Shown here: positions 1 through 8,262 of the stretch, piece after piece
Numbering within the stretch: the first letter of the stretch is position 1
Layout of the letters: each line of letters starts with the position of its first letter
Source of the DNA: JAJEBT01 sp965221485
Lineage (GTDB): Bacteria; Pseudomonadota; Alphaproteobacteria; MPNO01; UBA830
NCBI GenBank assembly: GCA_965221485.1
Contig: OZ244893.1
Span: 3,224,001-3,288,000, forward strand
Length of the DNA: 64,000 bases
Direction: 5' to 3'
Position numbers and translations under genes: made by a program
The notes under the pieces: model-generated
Database searches by the model: none
Told to the model about the DNA's origin: nothing
The model's input: only the letters and a program-made list of their open reading frames with translations

Positions 1-354
1 CGAAGGAATGACGCAAAGGCCCGGCAGAAGTCCCGTTTCAAGGACAGCATCGTCCAGTGAGATCTGCCCAAGCAAAAGATCATAGGTGCCGCCACGTTCC
101 CGTTCATCGACGACTCCGAGACCGGTCGATGCATTGGCCTGCGGATCAAGGTCCACCACCAGTATCCGCTGACCAACTGCCGCAAGTGCGGCCGCAAGAT
201 TCACCGCAGTGGTTGTTTTCCCGACACCCCCCTTCTGATTTGTAATCGCCACGATACGTCCGGCCGCAGCCCGTTCTCCCGGGCTTTTGATCCGTGACTC
301 CGCAGCGGCCCCCGACAGTCGACGGGTGGTGGCCTTCAAGATGCTCTTCAACAC
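1..354 (-). CDS. parA: Chromosome partitioning ATPase ParA (3' part missing)
   Basis: This is the N-terminal 118 residues of a ParA/Soj ATPase; the gene runs off the left edge of the window. The deviant Walker A motif KGGVGKTT lies at about residues 41-48 and the Walker A-prime VDLDPQ at 67-72, as in ParA proteins that move ParB-parS complexes along the nucleoid. No ATG fits. A GTG at 354 has GGAGA seven bases upstream and is taken as the start, giving a basic N-terminal extension of about 30 residues before the core. It follows rsmG by 13 bases on the same strand, which is the usual rsmG-parA-parB order; parB should lie just outside. Two parS sites nearby support the role. Confidence 0.93.
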   Translation of the reverse strand, partial: MLKSILKATTRRLSGAAAESRIKSPGERAAAGRIVAITNQKGGVGKTTTAVNLAAALAAVGQRILVVDLDPQANASTGLGVVDERERGGTYDLLLGQISLDDAVLETGLLPGLCVIPS

Positions 355-367
355 GCGGCCGTCTCCG

Positions 368-1072
368 TCAGGACCGGGTTGGGGCAGTGATCGGAGAAAT
401 CCCGGAGAGTCTCAGGATTCGGGACGACGACCTCGTAATGCTCTGAAACGACTCGACACTCATATTCCATGTCTTCTTCGCTTCCGTGAGCTCCCGGGCC
501 CAGTTTTCTCCTTTCGGGAACAGGCAGGCCCGAGGGCGGAAGGGCCAGGCAAGCGCGCACAACTCCTCAAGGGGCGCAAGCGCGCGCGCTACCAGAATAT
601 CTGCCGAGCGCTTCTCCAACGCGATGGAGGCAGGAGTGACCCGAGCATTGACAACAGTTGCAGAGGACCCGGTGACCCTGACAGCCTCCCTGAGAAAAGC
701 GCATTTACGCGCGTCCGCCTCGACCAGTTGGGCAGCATGGCCGGTAACGATCGACAGCACCAGGCCCGGAAAGCCGGCACCGCTTCCGAGGTCCGTGATC
801 GACACCTCTCTCCCCTTCACCGAAGCGGGAACATGAGCCGCCAACTGAAAGGAATCAAGCATGTGGCGCCGCCACAGGTCAGCAAGGGATCCGCCGGAAA
901 CAAGATTGAACGTCCGCTGCCATCTGGCCAACAAATCCGAATAGCAGGTCAGGCGCTCAAGTGTTTCACGTGAAACACCCGTTATTTCCGCGAATTCACA
1001 CGCAGTGAGGGAACCGCTCACGCCGCCTTGATCTGACGTTGGGCCGGCAGAAAATTCAGGCCGCACCCGCAT
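368..1072 (-). CDS. rsmG: 16S rRNA (guanine-527-N7)-methyltransferase RsmG
   Basis: This enzyme methylates N7 of G527 in 16S rRNA with S-adenosylmethionine. The SAM-binding motif DLGSGAGFPGL is present about 95 residues in, preceded by the family segment RRHMLDSFQL. The start is uncertain. An ATG at 1111 would overlap mnmG by 56 bases, the ATG at 1072 used here gives 234 residues and a 17-base overlap, and a GTG at 1021 would give 217 residues, closest to the usual family length. A perfect parS palindrome is embedded in the 5' coding region, where it encodes V-S-R-E-T. The gene lies between mnmG and parA in one probable operon. Confidence 0.93.
   Translation of the reverse strand: MRVRPEFSAGPTSDQGGVSGSLTACEFAEITGVSRETLERLTCYSDLLARWQRTFNLVSGGSLADLWRRHMLDSFQLAAHVPASVKGREVSITDLGSGAGFPGLVLSIVTGHAAQLVEADARKCAFLREAVRVTGSSATVVNARVTPASIALEKRSADILVARALAPLEELCALAWPFRPRACLFPKGENWARELTEAKKTWNMSVESFQSITRSSSRILRLSGISPITAPTRS
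962..977. promoter_or_regulatory. parS: parS centromere site, perfect 16-bp palindrome
   Basis: The sequence TGTTTCACGTGAAACA is a perfect palindrome identical to the classic parS consensus bound by ParB. It lies inside the rsmG coding sequence. Its position next to parA, about 13 kb from the hemE/ppsR origin candidate, fits a functional centromere. Confidence 0.92.
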
Positions 1073-2963
1073 ACCGTGAGCCAGTGCCCTTCCGGGGGCT
1101 CCGCCGAGCATGCCGCATCAGGGCCACCAGGGCGGCTGGCGTGACTCCGGGGACGCGGGCGGCGGCTCCCAGGGTATCGGGCTGAACCGCATTCAACCGC
1201 TCCCGCATTTCGTTCGAAAGCCCGCCAATCGCTTCATAATCGAGCCCTGGCGGCAAGAGAAGGGCCTCATCCCTCCGACAGGCATCAATATCCGATTGCT
1301 GCCGTTCCAGATAACCGGCATAGCGGCAATCGTGAGCAACCTGTTTCAGGGCCGCCTCCGGAATCCCTGAGACCTCCGGCCAGACCCGCATCAGCTCGGA
1401 CCGGCCAATACCGGCTCGGGCAAGCAGCTTCAGTGCTGTTCTCGGAACGCCGTCCCCCGATACGTCGAGACCGTGCTTTCTGAGCCGGTCCGGCGTCACC
1501 GACAGCTTGGACAATTGATGCCTCGCATCCTCGATCGCATGCATCTTCTGCTCAAATTGCCGAGTGCGCTGAGAAGAAACACATTTGATCGCCATACCCG
1601 TCGGAGTCAGCCGCTGGTCAGCGTTGTCAGCCCGGAGCGACAACCTGTATTCGGCACGGGATGTGAACATGCGGTAAGGCTCGGTAACGCCATACGTCAC
1701 CAGATCATCGATCATCACCCCGATATAGGCATCGGTTCGGCCCAACACACAGGGTTCGCGACCAGCGACAGCCAGGGCTGCATTGATGCCCGCTACAAGG
1801 CCCTGTGCTGCCGCTTCCTCATAGCCGGTCGTCCCGTTGATCTGACCGGCGAGGTACAGTCGTTTCACCTGTCGCGTCTCCAGCGTTCGGCGAAGTCCTC
1901 GCGGGTCAACAAAATCATACTCGATGGCGTAACCGGGCCGGATCATGCGGGCCGCCTCCAGGCCGGGAATTCCGGACAGGATTTCGCGCTGCACCTCCTC
2001 GGGCAACGATGTCGAGATTCCGTTGGGGTAGACGGTATCGTCGTTCAGCCCCTCTGGCTCCAGAAAGATCTGGTGTCGTTCCCTGTCCGCAAATCGCGTG
2101 ATCTTGTCTTCGATCGAGGGGCAGTACCGGGGGCCGGTTGACTGAATTTGCCCCGAATACATTGGCGACTTATCAAGGTTCCGACGGATTACGTCATGAA
2201 CGGACGGAGTAGTATGGGTGATGTGGCAGACCCGCTGCGGTAGCAGAATCTGTCGGGTAAGTGCAGAAAAAGGCTCTGGCGGCTCATCACCGGGCTGCTC
2301 TTCGAGACGATTCCACGCTACGGTCGTGCCATCGAGTCGGGGCGGCGTCCCGGTTTTCAGTCTCGCAATCGGGAAACCGCACCGGCCAAGTGTCCGGGAA
2401 AGCCCCCGGTTTGGTGGTTCTCCCAATCGGCCGGCCGGAATGGTTCTTGCACCGATATGGATGAGGCCGGACAGGAAGGTGCCGGTCGTCAGGATTACGG
2501 TCCGGCTCCTCACCGTGGTTCCATCCTCGAGTACGACACCTCCGACCCGGCGTTTCCCGTCCCTTTCCTCGACGATCAGGTCCGCAACCGCGCCTGCCAA
2601 CAGGTCGAGATTTTCCTGGGCTTCAAGGAGCGCCCGCACCTCCCTGCGATAGAGACTGCGGTCTGCCTGGGCGCGAGGCCCCTGAACCGCGGGCCCCTTG
2701 CGGCGATTCAGTACGCGAAACTGTATACCCGAGCGGTCGATTGCCTGCCCCATAAGTCCATCCAGGGCGTCGATTTCCCGCACCAGGTGCCCCTTCCCGA
2801 GCCCGCCAATGGCAGGATTGCACGACATCTCTCCGATGGTTTCCAATTTGTGGGTTGCAAGCAGGACACGCGCCCCGATGCGAGCGGACGCCGCAGCGGC
2901 TTCACATCCCGCATGCCCGCCGCCGACCACAATCACATCATACCGTGTTCGTTCACTCCGCAT
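1056..2963 (-). CDS. mnmG: tRNA uridine-34 5-carboxymethylaminomethyl modification enzyme MnmG (GidA)
   Basis: MnmG is the FAD-binding partner of MnmE; the complex installs cmnm5 at wobble U34 of several tRNAs. The 635-residue protein has the N-terminal dinucleotide motif GGGHAGC at 14-20. Both GidA signatures are present: GPRYCPSIEDKITRF at 277-291, carrying the conserved Cys281, and AGQINGTTGYEEAAAQG at 372-388. Length is normal for the family. It lies downstream of mnmE, from which it is separated by a 184-base gap holding a second parS, and its 3' end overlaps rsmG if the 1072 start is right. The call is secure. Confidence 0.97.
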   Translation of the reverse strand: MRSERTRYDVIVVGGGHAGCEAAAASARIGARVLLATHKLETIGEMSCNPAIGGLGKGHLVREIDALDGLMGQAIDRSGIQFRVLNRRKGPAVQGPRAQADRSLYRREVRALLEAQENLDLLAGAVADLIVEERDGKRRVGGVVLEDGTTVRSRTVILTTGTFLSGLIHIGARTIPAGRLGEPPNRGLSRTLGRCGFPIARLKTGTPPRLDGTTVAWNRLEEQPGDEPPEPFSALTRQILLPQRVCHITHTTPSVHDVIRRNLDKSPMYSGQIQSTGPRYCPSIEDKITRFADRERHQIFLEPEGLNDDTVYPNGISTSLPEEVQREILSGIPGLEAARMIRPGYAIEYDFVDPRGLRRTLETRQVKRLYLAGQINGTTGYEEAAAQGLVAGINAALAVAGREPCVLGRTDAYIGVMIDDLVTYGVTEPYRMFTSRAEYRLSLRADNADQRLTPTGMAIKCVSSQRTRQFEQKMHAIEDARHQLSKLSVTPDRLRKHGLDVSGDGVPRTALKLLARAGIGRSELMRVWPEVSGIPEAALKQVAHDCRYAGYLERQQSDIDACRRDEALLLPPGLDYEAIGGLSNEMRERLNAVQPDTLGAAARVPGVTPAALVALMRHARRSPRKGTGSRYAGAA

Positions 2964-3019
2964 TCCCGCACCATAGAAACCGGGATCTTCCGTGTAAAGA
3001 CCGCTCCTCCGTCCTTCAG

Positions 3020-3035
3020 TGTTTCACGTGGAACA
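3020..3035. promoter_or_regulatory. parS: Second parS site (one mismatch) in the mnmE-mnmG gap
   Basis: TGTTTCACGTGGAACA differs from the perfect parS at 962-977 by a single base and keeps the CACGTG core. Each half matches an accepted parS half-site. It lies in the untranslated gap upstream of mnmG, 2,058 bases from the first site, consistent with clustered parS sites near the origin. Confidence 0.82.
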
Positions 3036-3147
3036 TCTGGCCCCAAAAAGCAGGAAGGATGTCTCGAACCTTGCGAATTGTCTCGCAGGACCTGTTCATC
3101 ATCCGTTTCGGAAAGCTCCGGTGTTCGGCCTGCTGGTCATATCGAAC

Positions 3148-4476
3148 CTATTTTCCGATGCAGAAATCCCGAAAAACCACATCGAGAATATCCTCCACAT
3201 CGACCCGCCCCGTGACACGGCCGATAGCATGGGCTGCCACTCTCAGCTCTTCGGCAACCAACTCCACCTCCGTTGCGAGACCGGCCCGCCCGAGTGCCTC
3301 TGCACACTCGGAGAGAGCCTCTCGATGCCGCAAGCGGGTCAGCGGTGCATCGGCCTCCTCCGTCATGGTTTGCGCCGCCCGCTCCTGGATCCGATCCAGC
3401 AAGTCGGGTATTCCGGTTCCAAATTTCGCTGAAACGGGAATCACACCCCGCCCGCATATCCTCCATGGTTCCGCCGCAACGAGGTCTACCTTGTTCATGA
3501 CCGCCAGGGCCGAATCATCCAGCAAAGCCACACTCGCACGATCCGGCTCGGTCGTTGCATCGAAAACAACCAGTTTGAGATCGCTCTCTTCGGCCCTTTC
3601 AAGGGCTCGACGAATTCCCTCCTGTTCAACTTCTTCGGACGTGTCCCGCAAGCCTGCCGTATCGGTCAGCGTGACCGGCCACCCACCCAGATCCAGATGC
3701 ACCTCGATCACATCGCGGGTCGTGCCCTCCGCTGCAGAAACGATCGCCGCATCACGTTCCGCGATGGCGTTCACCAGGGAACTCTTCCCAACGTTCGGCG
3801 CGCCAACGATCGTCACCTGGAAACCATCCCGAAGCCGCTGACCTCGACGACTGTCCCCAAGAAACATCCTGACATGGAATTCCAGATCCCGGAGGCGCGT
3901 TTCCGCCGCTGCATAAGTGTCCGCCGGAAGGTCCTCTTCGGAAAAATCGATCAATGCCTCGAAGCGGGCCGCAACATCCACCACCGCCTGCCTCCACCCC
4001 TCCAGCTTCCGGTGCAGGCCACCCCGAAGTTGCCGCAATGCCTGGCGCCGCTGCGCATCGGTCTGCGCATCCACAAGATCGGATACTGCCTCGGCCTCGG
4101 TCAGATCCATCTTTCCGGCTGCAAAGGCACGCCGCGTGAATTCACCGGGCTCTGCCAGCCGGATATCTGACTGGCGCGCCAGAACCGAACTGACCGCTTC
4201 GACCGTCGCCCGGCCACCATGCACATGAAACTCCACCACATCCTCGCCGGTGTAGCTGTCAGGGCCGGGGAACCAGAGCACAAGACCATCATCCAGCGGG
4301 CTGCCGTCGACCGGATCCTTGAGGTGGCAACGAACGGCTGTTCTCGGCCGCAGGGACTGCATTCCGGCCATACGGAGGCAAGTGGCCCCCGCGGCGGGGC
4401 CGGACACGCGGATTACAGCTATTCCGGCTCGACCCCGACCGCTGGCAAGGGCGAAAACGGTCTCGCCGCTACTCAC
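3148..4476 (-). CDS. mnmE: tRNA modification GTPase MnmE (TrmE)
   Basis: MnmE is the GTPase partner of MnmG in wobble-uridine modification and also binds the one-carbon donor folate. The 442-residue protein has an N-terminal folate-binding domain (about 1-120) and helical segments flanking a G domain. The G domain shows G1 GAPNVGKSS (225-233), G3 DTAGLRDT (272-279) and G4 MNKVD (327-331). The C-terminus ends in the diagnostic CIGK, whose cysteine is functionally required in the family. It follows a DUF6489 gene by 33 bases and precedes mnmG on the same strand. Confidence 0.97.
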   Translation of the reverse strand: MSSGETVFALASGRGRAGIAVIRVSGPAAGATCLRMAGMQSLRPRTAVRCHLKDPVDGSPLDDGLVLWFPGPDSYTGEDVVEFHVHGGRATVEAVSSVLARQSDIRLAEPGEFTRRAFAAGKMDLTEAEAVSDLVDAQTDAQRRQALRQLRGGLHRKLEGWRQAVVDVAARFEALIDFSEEDLPADTYAAAETRLRDLEFHVRMFLGDSRRGQRLRDGFQVTIVGAPNVGKSSLVNAIAERDAAIVSAAEGTTRDVIEVHLDLGGWPVTLTDTAGLRDTSEEVEQEGIRRALERAEESDLKLVVFDATTEPDRASVALLDDSALAVMNKVDLVAAEPWRICGRGVIPVSAKFGTGIPDLLDRIQERAAQTMTEEADAPLTRLRHREALSECAEALGRAGLATEVELVAEELRVAAHAIGRVTGRVDVEDILDVVFRDFCIGK

Positions 4477-4509
4477 CGTGATACGAGACGACAGGCACCG
4501 GGGACCACG

Positions 4510-4752
4510 TCACCCTCGGTTCCGATCGGGAAAGAAGCGTTCAAAGAACTGCTTTTGCAGTTCACCCAGCCCTTCTGAACCCGTCGCCAACCAGCGATCC
4601 GCCAGATCCTTGGGATCCATGGAACCGACGATCTCGGAAACCTGTCTTGCCAGCTCGTCTGTCACGGCCTCATTGACGGCCGAAACATCCATCATACCAA
4701 GAAACCGTCGGGCTTCTTCCGGTGTGCAGTCAATTTCAAATGTTATTTTCAT
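4510..4752 (-). CDS. DUF6489 family protein
   Basis: This is a small acidic protein of about 80 residues beginning MKITFEIDCTPEEARRFLG. The D-C-T-P-E-E-A-R-x-F-L-G stretch is the hallmark of DUF6489, a family of unknown function common in Alphaproteobacteria. A C-terminal segment rich in Gln and Phe (ELQKQFFERFF) looks amphipathic. The start at 4752 is chosen because homologues begin with MK(I/V); an ATG at 4761 adds three residues. It lies 33 bases upstream of mnmE on the same strand, so the two are probably cotranscribed. No function can be assigned. Confidence 0.8.
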   Translation of the reverse strand: MKITFEIDCTPEEARRFLGMMDVSAVNEAVTDELARQVSEIVGSMDPKDLADRWLATGSEGLGELQKQFFERFFPDRNRG

Positions 4753-4897
4753 GGCTCTCATGATACAGCATGCCGACCTGTTCGTCCCGACTGTCAAAGT
4801 CCGGTCCGTCAAGGCGCGCGCGATCCTGTTCCTGGCAGACTGTCCCCGTTCACCCCATCATCCTATACTGCGGCTTCTGATGGACCGGAAGACCGAC

Positions 4898-6937
4898 ATG
4901 GCCCAGAACCGACTTTCCGAAGAGACAAGCCCCTACCTCCTGCAGCATGCAGACAATCCTGTCCATTGGCTCGGATGGGGTCCGCAAGCCCTCGCGCAGG
5001 CGTCCGGCGCGGACAAACCCATACTGCTGTCTGTGGGTTACGCAGCCTGCCACTGGTGTCATGTGATGGCCCATGAGTGCTTCGAGAATGAAGCCATCGC
5101 GTCACTCATGAATCAGCACTTCATCAACATCAAGGTCGACCGGGAGGAACGCCCCGACATCGACACCATCTATCAGCATGCCCTCCAACTTCTTGGCCAG
5201 CAGGGTGGCTGGCCGTTGACAATGTTCCTGACACCGGACGGGGCCCCCTTCTGGGGAGGTACATATTTCCCGCCCCAGCCACGCTACGGACGCCCGGGAT
5301 TTCCACAGATTCTCGAGGCCATCTCTGATCACTGGCAAAACAACCGGACAAAATGTCTTGAAACGGCCACAGCTCTCGGCCAGGGGCTGGACAAGGTCTG
5401 GACCCCGGCAACTGTGGCCGGCGCCAGCACAACGGAAGCCATCCCCCTGACTGTCAACGACCAGGTGGCGACCCGCCTGAGACAGCGTTTCGATATGACC
5501 CATGGCGGTTTTGGCCAGGCCCCGAAATTCCCCAACCCGTCACTTCTGGAACTGCTGTGGCGCACAGCCTTGCGGAATGAAGACGACGATCTGGCCAGCG
5601 CGGTCGAGCTCTCCCTCACAAAAATGTGTCAGGGAGGAATCTATGACCATCTCGGCGGCGGCTTCGCCCGCTATTCCACTGACGACATCTGGCTGGTGCC
5701 CCACTTCGAGAAGATGCTGTACGACAATGCCCAGCTCATCGACCTTCTCACATGGGCCTGGCAAAAAACCCGGAACCCCCTGTTTGCTCTCCGTGTTGAA
5801 GAAACCGTTGAGTGGGTCCTGCGTGAAATGATCGCGCCTGATGGCGCAGCTTTTGCCGCGACCTACGATGCCGATTCCGAGGGTGAGGAAGGCAAGTTCT
5901 ATGTCTGGTCCGAAGCGGAGCTCATCGACGTTCTTGGCACGGGGCCCGACTCGACCCTGTTCCGCGAGGTGTACGACGTCACAGCGTCCGGAAATTGGGA
6001 AGGCAAGACCATTCTCAATCGAACCGAACATCCCGATCCGCTTGACGAAGCTTCTGAAGCCTCGCTCGCCCGGTCTCGCCGGATCCTCTATGACGTTCGC
6101 GGCAAACGCGTCTGGCCGGGCTGGGACGACAAGGTTCTCGCCGACTGGAACGGCTTGATGATCGCGGCCCTGGTCCTCGCCGCCCAGGTCTTCCAGCGAC
6201 CGCATTGGCTTGCCGCGGCAGATGCCGCGTTTCGCTTCGTCCGGAACCAAATGACGCAAAACGGGCGGCTGTTGCACAGTTTCCGCAACGGCCAGTTGAA
6301 ACATTCCGCGTCGCTGGACGATTACGCAAACATGATTCGCGCTGCCCTGGCCCTTCACGAAGCCGGATGTGGCCCCTATCTCGATCTGGCAAGGCAGTGG
6401 CTTGAAGTCGCAGACAAACACTACTGGGACGACAACGACGGCGGGTATTATTTTACCGCTGATGACGCGGAAGCCCTGATCGTGCGCACCAAGTCAGCCG
6501 CAGACAATGCAACCCCTGCGGGCAATGCTACCCTTGTCTCGGCTCTGGCACGACTGTTTCACCTCACGGGTGACGACAGCTACAGGCTTCGCGCTGAGGC
6601 CGTCCTCTCCACGTTCTGCGGCGATGTCGCGCAGTCACCGATCGCGTTTGCAGGCCTTCTCTGCGCCAATGAAATGCTTCAGCAATGCACACAGGTCGTG
6701 ATCATGGGCAACCCGGAAACTGAGTCCACGCGGAACATGTTAAACGAAACATGGCTGCAACCAAACATGAACAAATTAATTACAAATGTTCAGCCAGACG
6801 TGAAGTTGCCTGTCGGCCATCCTGCATTGGGCAAGCCCCCCATCGACGACAAGGCGACCGTCTATATTTGTCGCAGCCAGACCTGCTCGCTGCCCATAAC
6901 CGGGACAGCTTCGCTGCGCGCGGCCCTGCAGCCATGA
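4898..6937 (+). CDS. Thioredoxin-fold DUF255 protein (YyaL/SPATA20 family)
   Basis: The 679-residue protein has an N-terminal thioredoxin-like DUF255 domain followed by an (alpha/alpha)6-barrel glycosidase-like region, the standard layout of YyaL and SPATA20. The family start ...RLSEETSPYLLQHADNPV is intact, and the CHWC redox-type motif is at 51-54. The biochemical role of the family is not settled. The ATG at 4898 is preferred because GGAAG lies seven bases upstream; an in-frame ATG at 4880 lacks a ribosome site. The stop codon overlaps the next start (ATGA), so it is translationally coupled to the alkyltransferase gene. Confidence 0.92.
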   Translation: MAQNRLSEETSPYLLQHADNPVHWLGWGPQALAQASGADKPILLSVGYAACHWCHVMAHECFENEAIASLMNQHFINIKVDREERPDIDTIYQHALQLLGQQGGWPLTMFLTPDGAPFWGGTYFPPQPRYGRPGFPQILEAISDHWQNNRTKCLETATALGQGLDKVWTPATVAGASTTEAIPLTVNDQVATRLRQRFDMTHGGFGQAPKFPNPSLLELLWRTALRNEDDDLASAVELSLTKMCQGGIYDHLGGGFARYSTDDIWLVPHFEKMLYDNAQLIDLLTWAWQKTRNPLFALRVEETVEWVLREMIAPDGAAFAATYDADSEGEEGKFYVWSEAELIDVLGTGPDSTLFREVYDVTASGNWEGKTILNRTEHPDPLDEASEASLARSRRILYDVRGKRVWPGWDDKVLADWNGLMIAALVLAAQVFQRPHWLAAADAAFRFVRNQMTQNGRLLHSFRNGQLKHSASLDDYANMIRAALALHEAGCGPYLDLARQWLEVADKHYWDDNDGGYYFTADDAEALIVRTKSAADNATPAGNATLVSALARLFHLTGDDSYRLRAEAVLSTFCGDVAQSPIAFAGLLCANEMLQQCTQVVIMGNPETESTRNMLNETWLQPNMNKLITNVQPDVKLPVGHPALGKPPIDDKATVYICRSQTCSLPITGTASLRAALQP

Positions 6938-7437
6938 CGGCCGGCGGCTCCCGGCTGCAGGATGGGGCCAAAACAGCGGATTTTTTCCTCACCGTGCCGT
7001 CGCCGGTCGGCCTTGTCACCATCGAAGCCACGGACCAGGCGATCGTCCGCCTCGGCTGGGGGGAACGTGCAACCAACCGGACTTCGCCCCTGCTCAAGCG
7101 GGCGGCCGAACAGCTCGCAGCCTATTTCGCTGGCACAAGGACGGACTTCGATCTTCCCCTGGCCCCTGCGGGCAGCGCATTCCAATTACGGGTATGGGAA
7201 GAGATGCAGGCCATACCCTGCGGTGAAACGGCAACCTACGGAGAGATCGCGAGGCGCATCGGGACGGCTGCACGAGCTGTCGGCGGCTCCTGTGCGGCCA
7301 ACCCGATTCCCATCATCATTCCTTGCCACCGCGTCGTTGCTGCCAACGGCCAACCGGGCGGATATTCGGGAAGGGGAGGCCTGTCAACCAAAGCAGTCCT
7401 CCTCAACCTTGAACAGGCCGTGGCAGGAAACCGCTGA
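6934..7437 (+). CDS. ogt: Methylated-DNA--[protein]-cysteine S-methyltransferase
   Basis: This suicide repair protein removes alkyl groups from O6-guanine in DNA onto its own cysteine. The active-site motif PCHRV places the acceptor at Cys131, and the upstream minor-groove helix segment RAVGGSCAANP is present. A short N-terminal domain precedes it; at 167 residues it is the Ogt-type single-function enzyme, with no Ada regulatory domain. The ATG at 6934 overlaps the stop of the DUF255 gene as ATGA, and no start further upstream gives sensible family sequence. Confidence 0.93.
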   Translation: MTAGGSRLQDGAKTADFFLTVPSPVGLVTIEATDQAIVRLGWGERATNRTSPLLKRAAEQLAAYFAGTRTDFDLPLAPAGSAFQLRVWEEMQAIPCGETATYGEIARRIGTAARAVGGSCAANPIPIIIPCHRVVAANGQPGGYSGRGGLSTKAVLLNLEQAVAGNR

Positions 7438-7473
7438 CGCAGCGCAAGGTGACATCCTCCCCGCTCAACACTA

Positions 7474-7502
7474 TTGTGACGATCCGCAACTGTAGTTATT
7501 GA
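7474..7502 (+). promoter_or_regulatory. Candidate promoter for the dienelactone hydrolase gene
   Basis: TTGTGA (7474-7479) and TATTGA (7497-7502) are separated by 17 bases. They would start transcription near 7509, leaving a leader of about 30 bases that contains the AGGAG ribosome site before the ATG at 7541. The match is moderate. Confidence 0.4.
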
Positions 7503-7540
7503 CAAAATGAAGAAATCCTGAGATAAGAGGAGAAGATATC

Positions 7541-8245
7541 ATGAACAGTCTGACCATCCAGGCTGCCGATGGCAGCGGCAGTTTCCATTGCTATTGCTCC
7601 CTTCCCGCCGCCGGCTCAGGGCCCGGTGTGGTTGTTCTCCAAGAAATCTTCGGTATCAACTCCTTCATGCGTGAAGTCTGTGATGCTTATGCGGCCAACG
7701 GATATGTCGCGGTCTGCCCGGACCTGTTCTGGCGCATCGAACCAGGCGTGGAACTGACCGACAAGACCCAGGAGGAGTGGGACAGGGCGTTCGAATTGAT
7801 GAATGCCTTTCTGCCACTGTTTGAAAAGGGCGTCAGCGATATTCAGTCAACAATTTCGGTCTTGCGTCAGCATGATGCCTGTACGGGCAAGGTGGGGGCT
7901 GTCGGTTATTGCCTGGGTGGCAGCCTGGCCTATGCGACCGCCTGTTATACCGATATCGATGCGGCCTCTGGTTATTATCCGGTTCAGATCGAGGACTCTC
8001 TCGATGCAGCTTCGGGGATTCGTTCACCGCTGATCCTCCATCTTGCCGAGAAGGACGCCTACTGCCCTCCCGAAGCTCAGGAAAAGATCCGGAAAGGGCT
8101 CGCCGAAAACGCCAAAGTCGAGGTCTTCAGCTACCCCGACGTCGACCACGCCTTCGCCAGAACCGGTGGCATGCATTATGACGAGCAGGCTGCGAAGACG
8201 GCCAATGAAAGGACCGCGGACCACTTCCGCGCCAGCCTGAACTGA
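7541..8245 (+). CDS. Dienelactone hydrolase family protein
   Basis: This is an alpha/beta hydrolase of the dienelactone hydrolase (carboxymethylenebutenolidase) family, 234 residues. The expected Cys-Asp-His triad is visible: Cys124 in GYCLGG, Asp172 in EKDAYCPP and His203 in DVDHAF. Glu35 in VLQEIFG corresponds to the conserved glutamate that gates the nucleophile. A clear AGGAG ribosome site precedes the ATG. It is followed 17 bases later by a quinone oxidoreductase gene on the same strand. The true substrate is unknown; many such proteins act on esters or lactones other than dienelactone. Confidence 0.9.
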   Translation: MNSLTIQAADGSGSFHCYCSLPAAGSGPGVVVLQEIFGINSFMREVCDAYAANGYVAVCPDLFWRIEPGVELTDKTQEEWDRAFELMNAFLPLFEKGVSDIQSTISVLRQHDACTGKVGAVGYCLGGSLAYATACYTDIDAASGYYPVQIEDSLDAASGIRSPLILHLAEKDAYCPPEAQEKIRKGLAENAKVEVFSYPDVDHAFARTGGMHYDEQAAKTANERTADHFRASLN

Positions 8246-8262
8246 CGCAAGGAGTTAACATC

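Noticed and set aside
7499..7527. TTGACA-17-GATAAG as the dienelactone hydrolase promoter
   Set aside because: It would start transcription after the ribosome site, only about seven bases before the ATG. The pair at 7474-7502 fits better.
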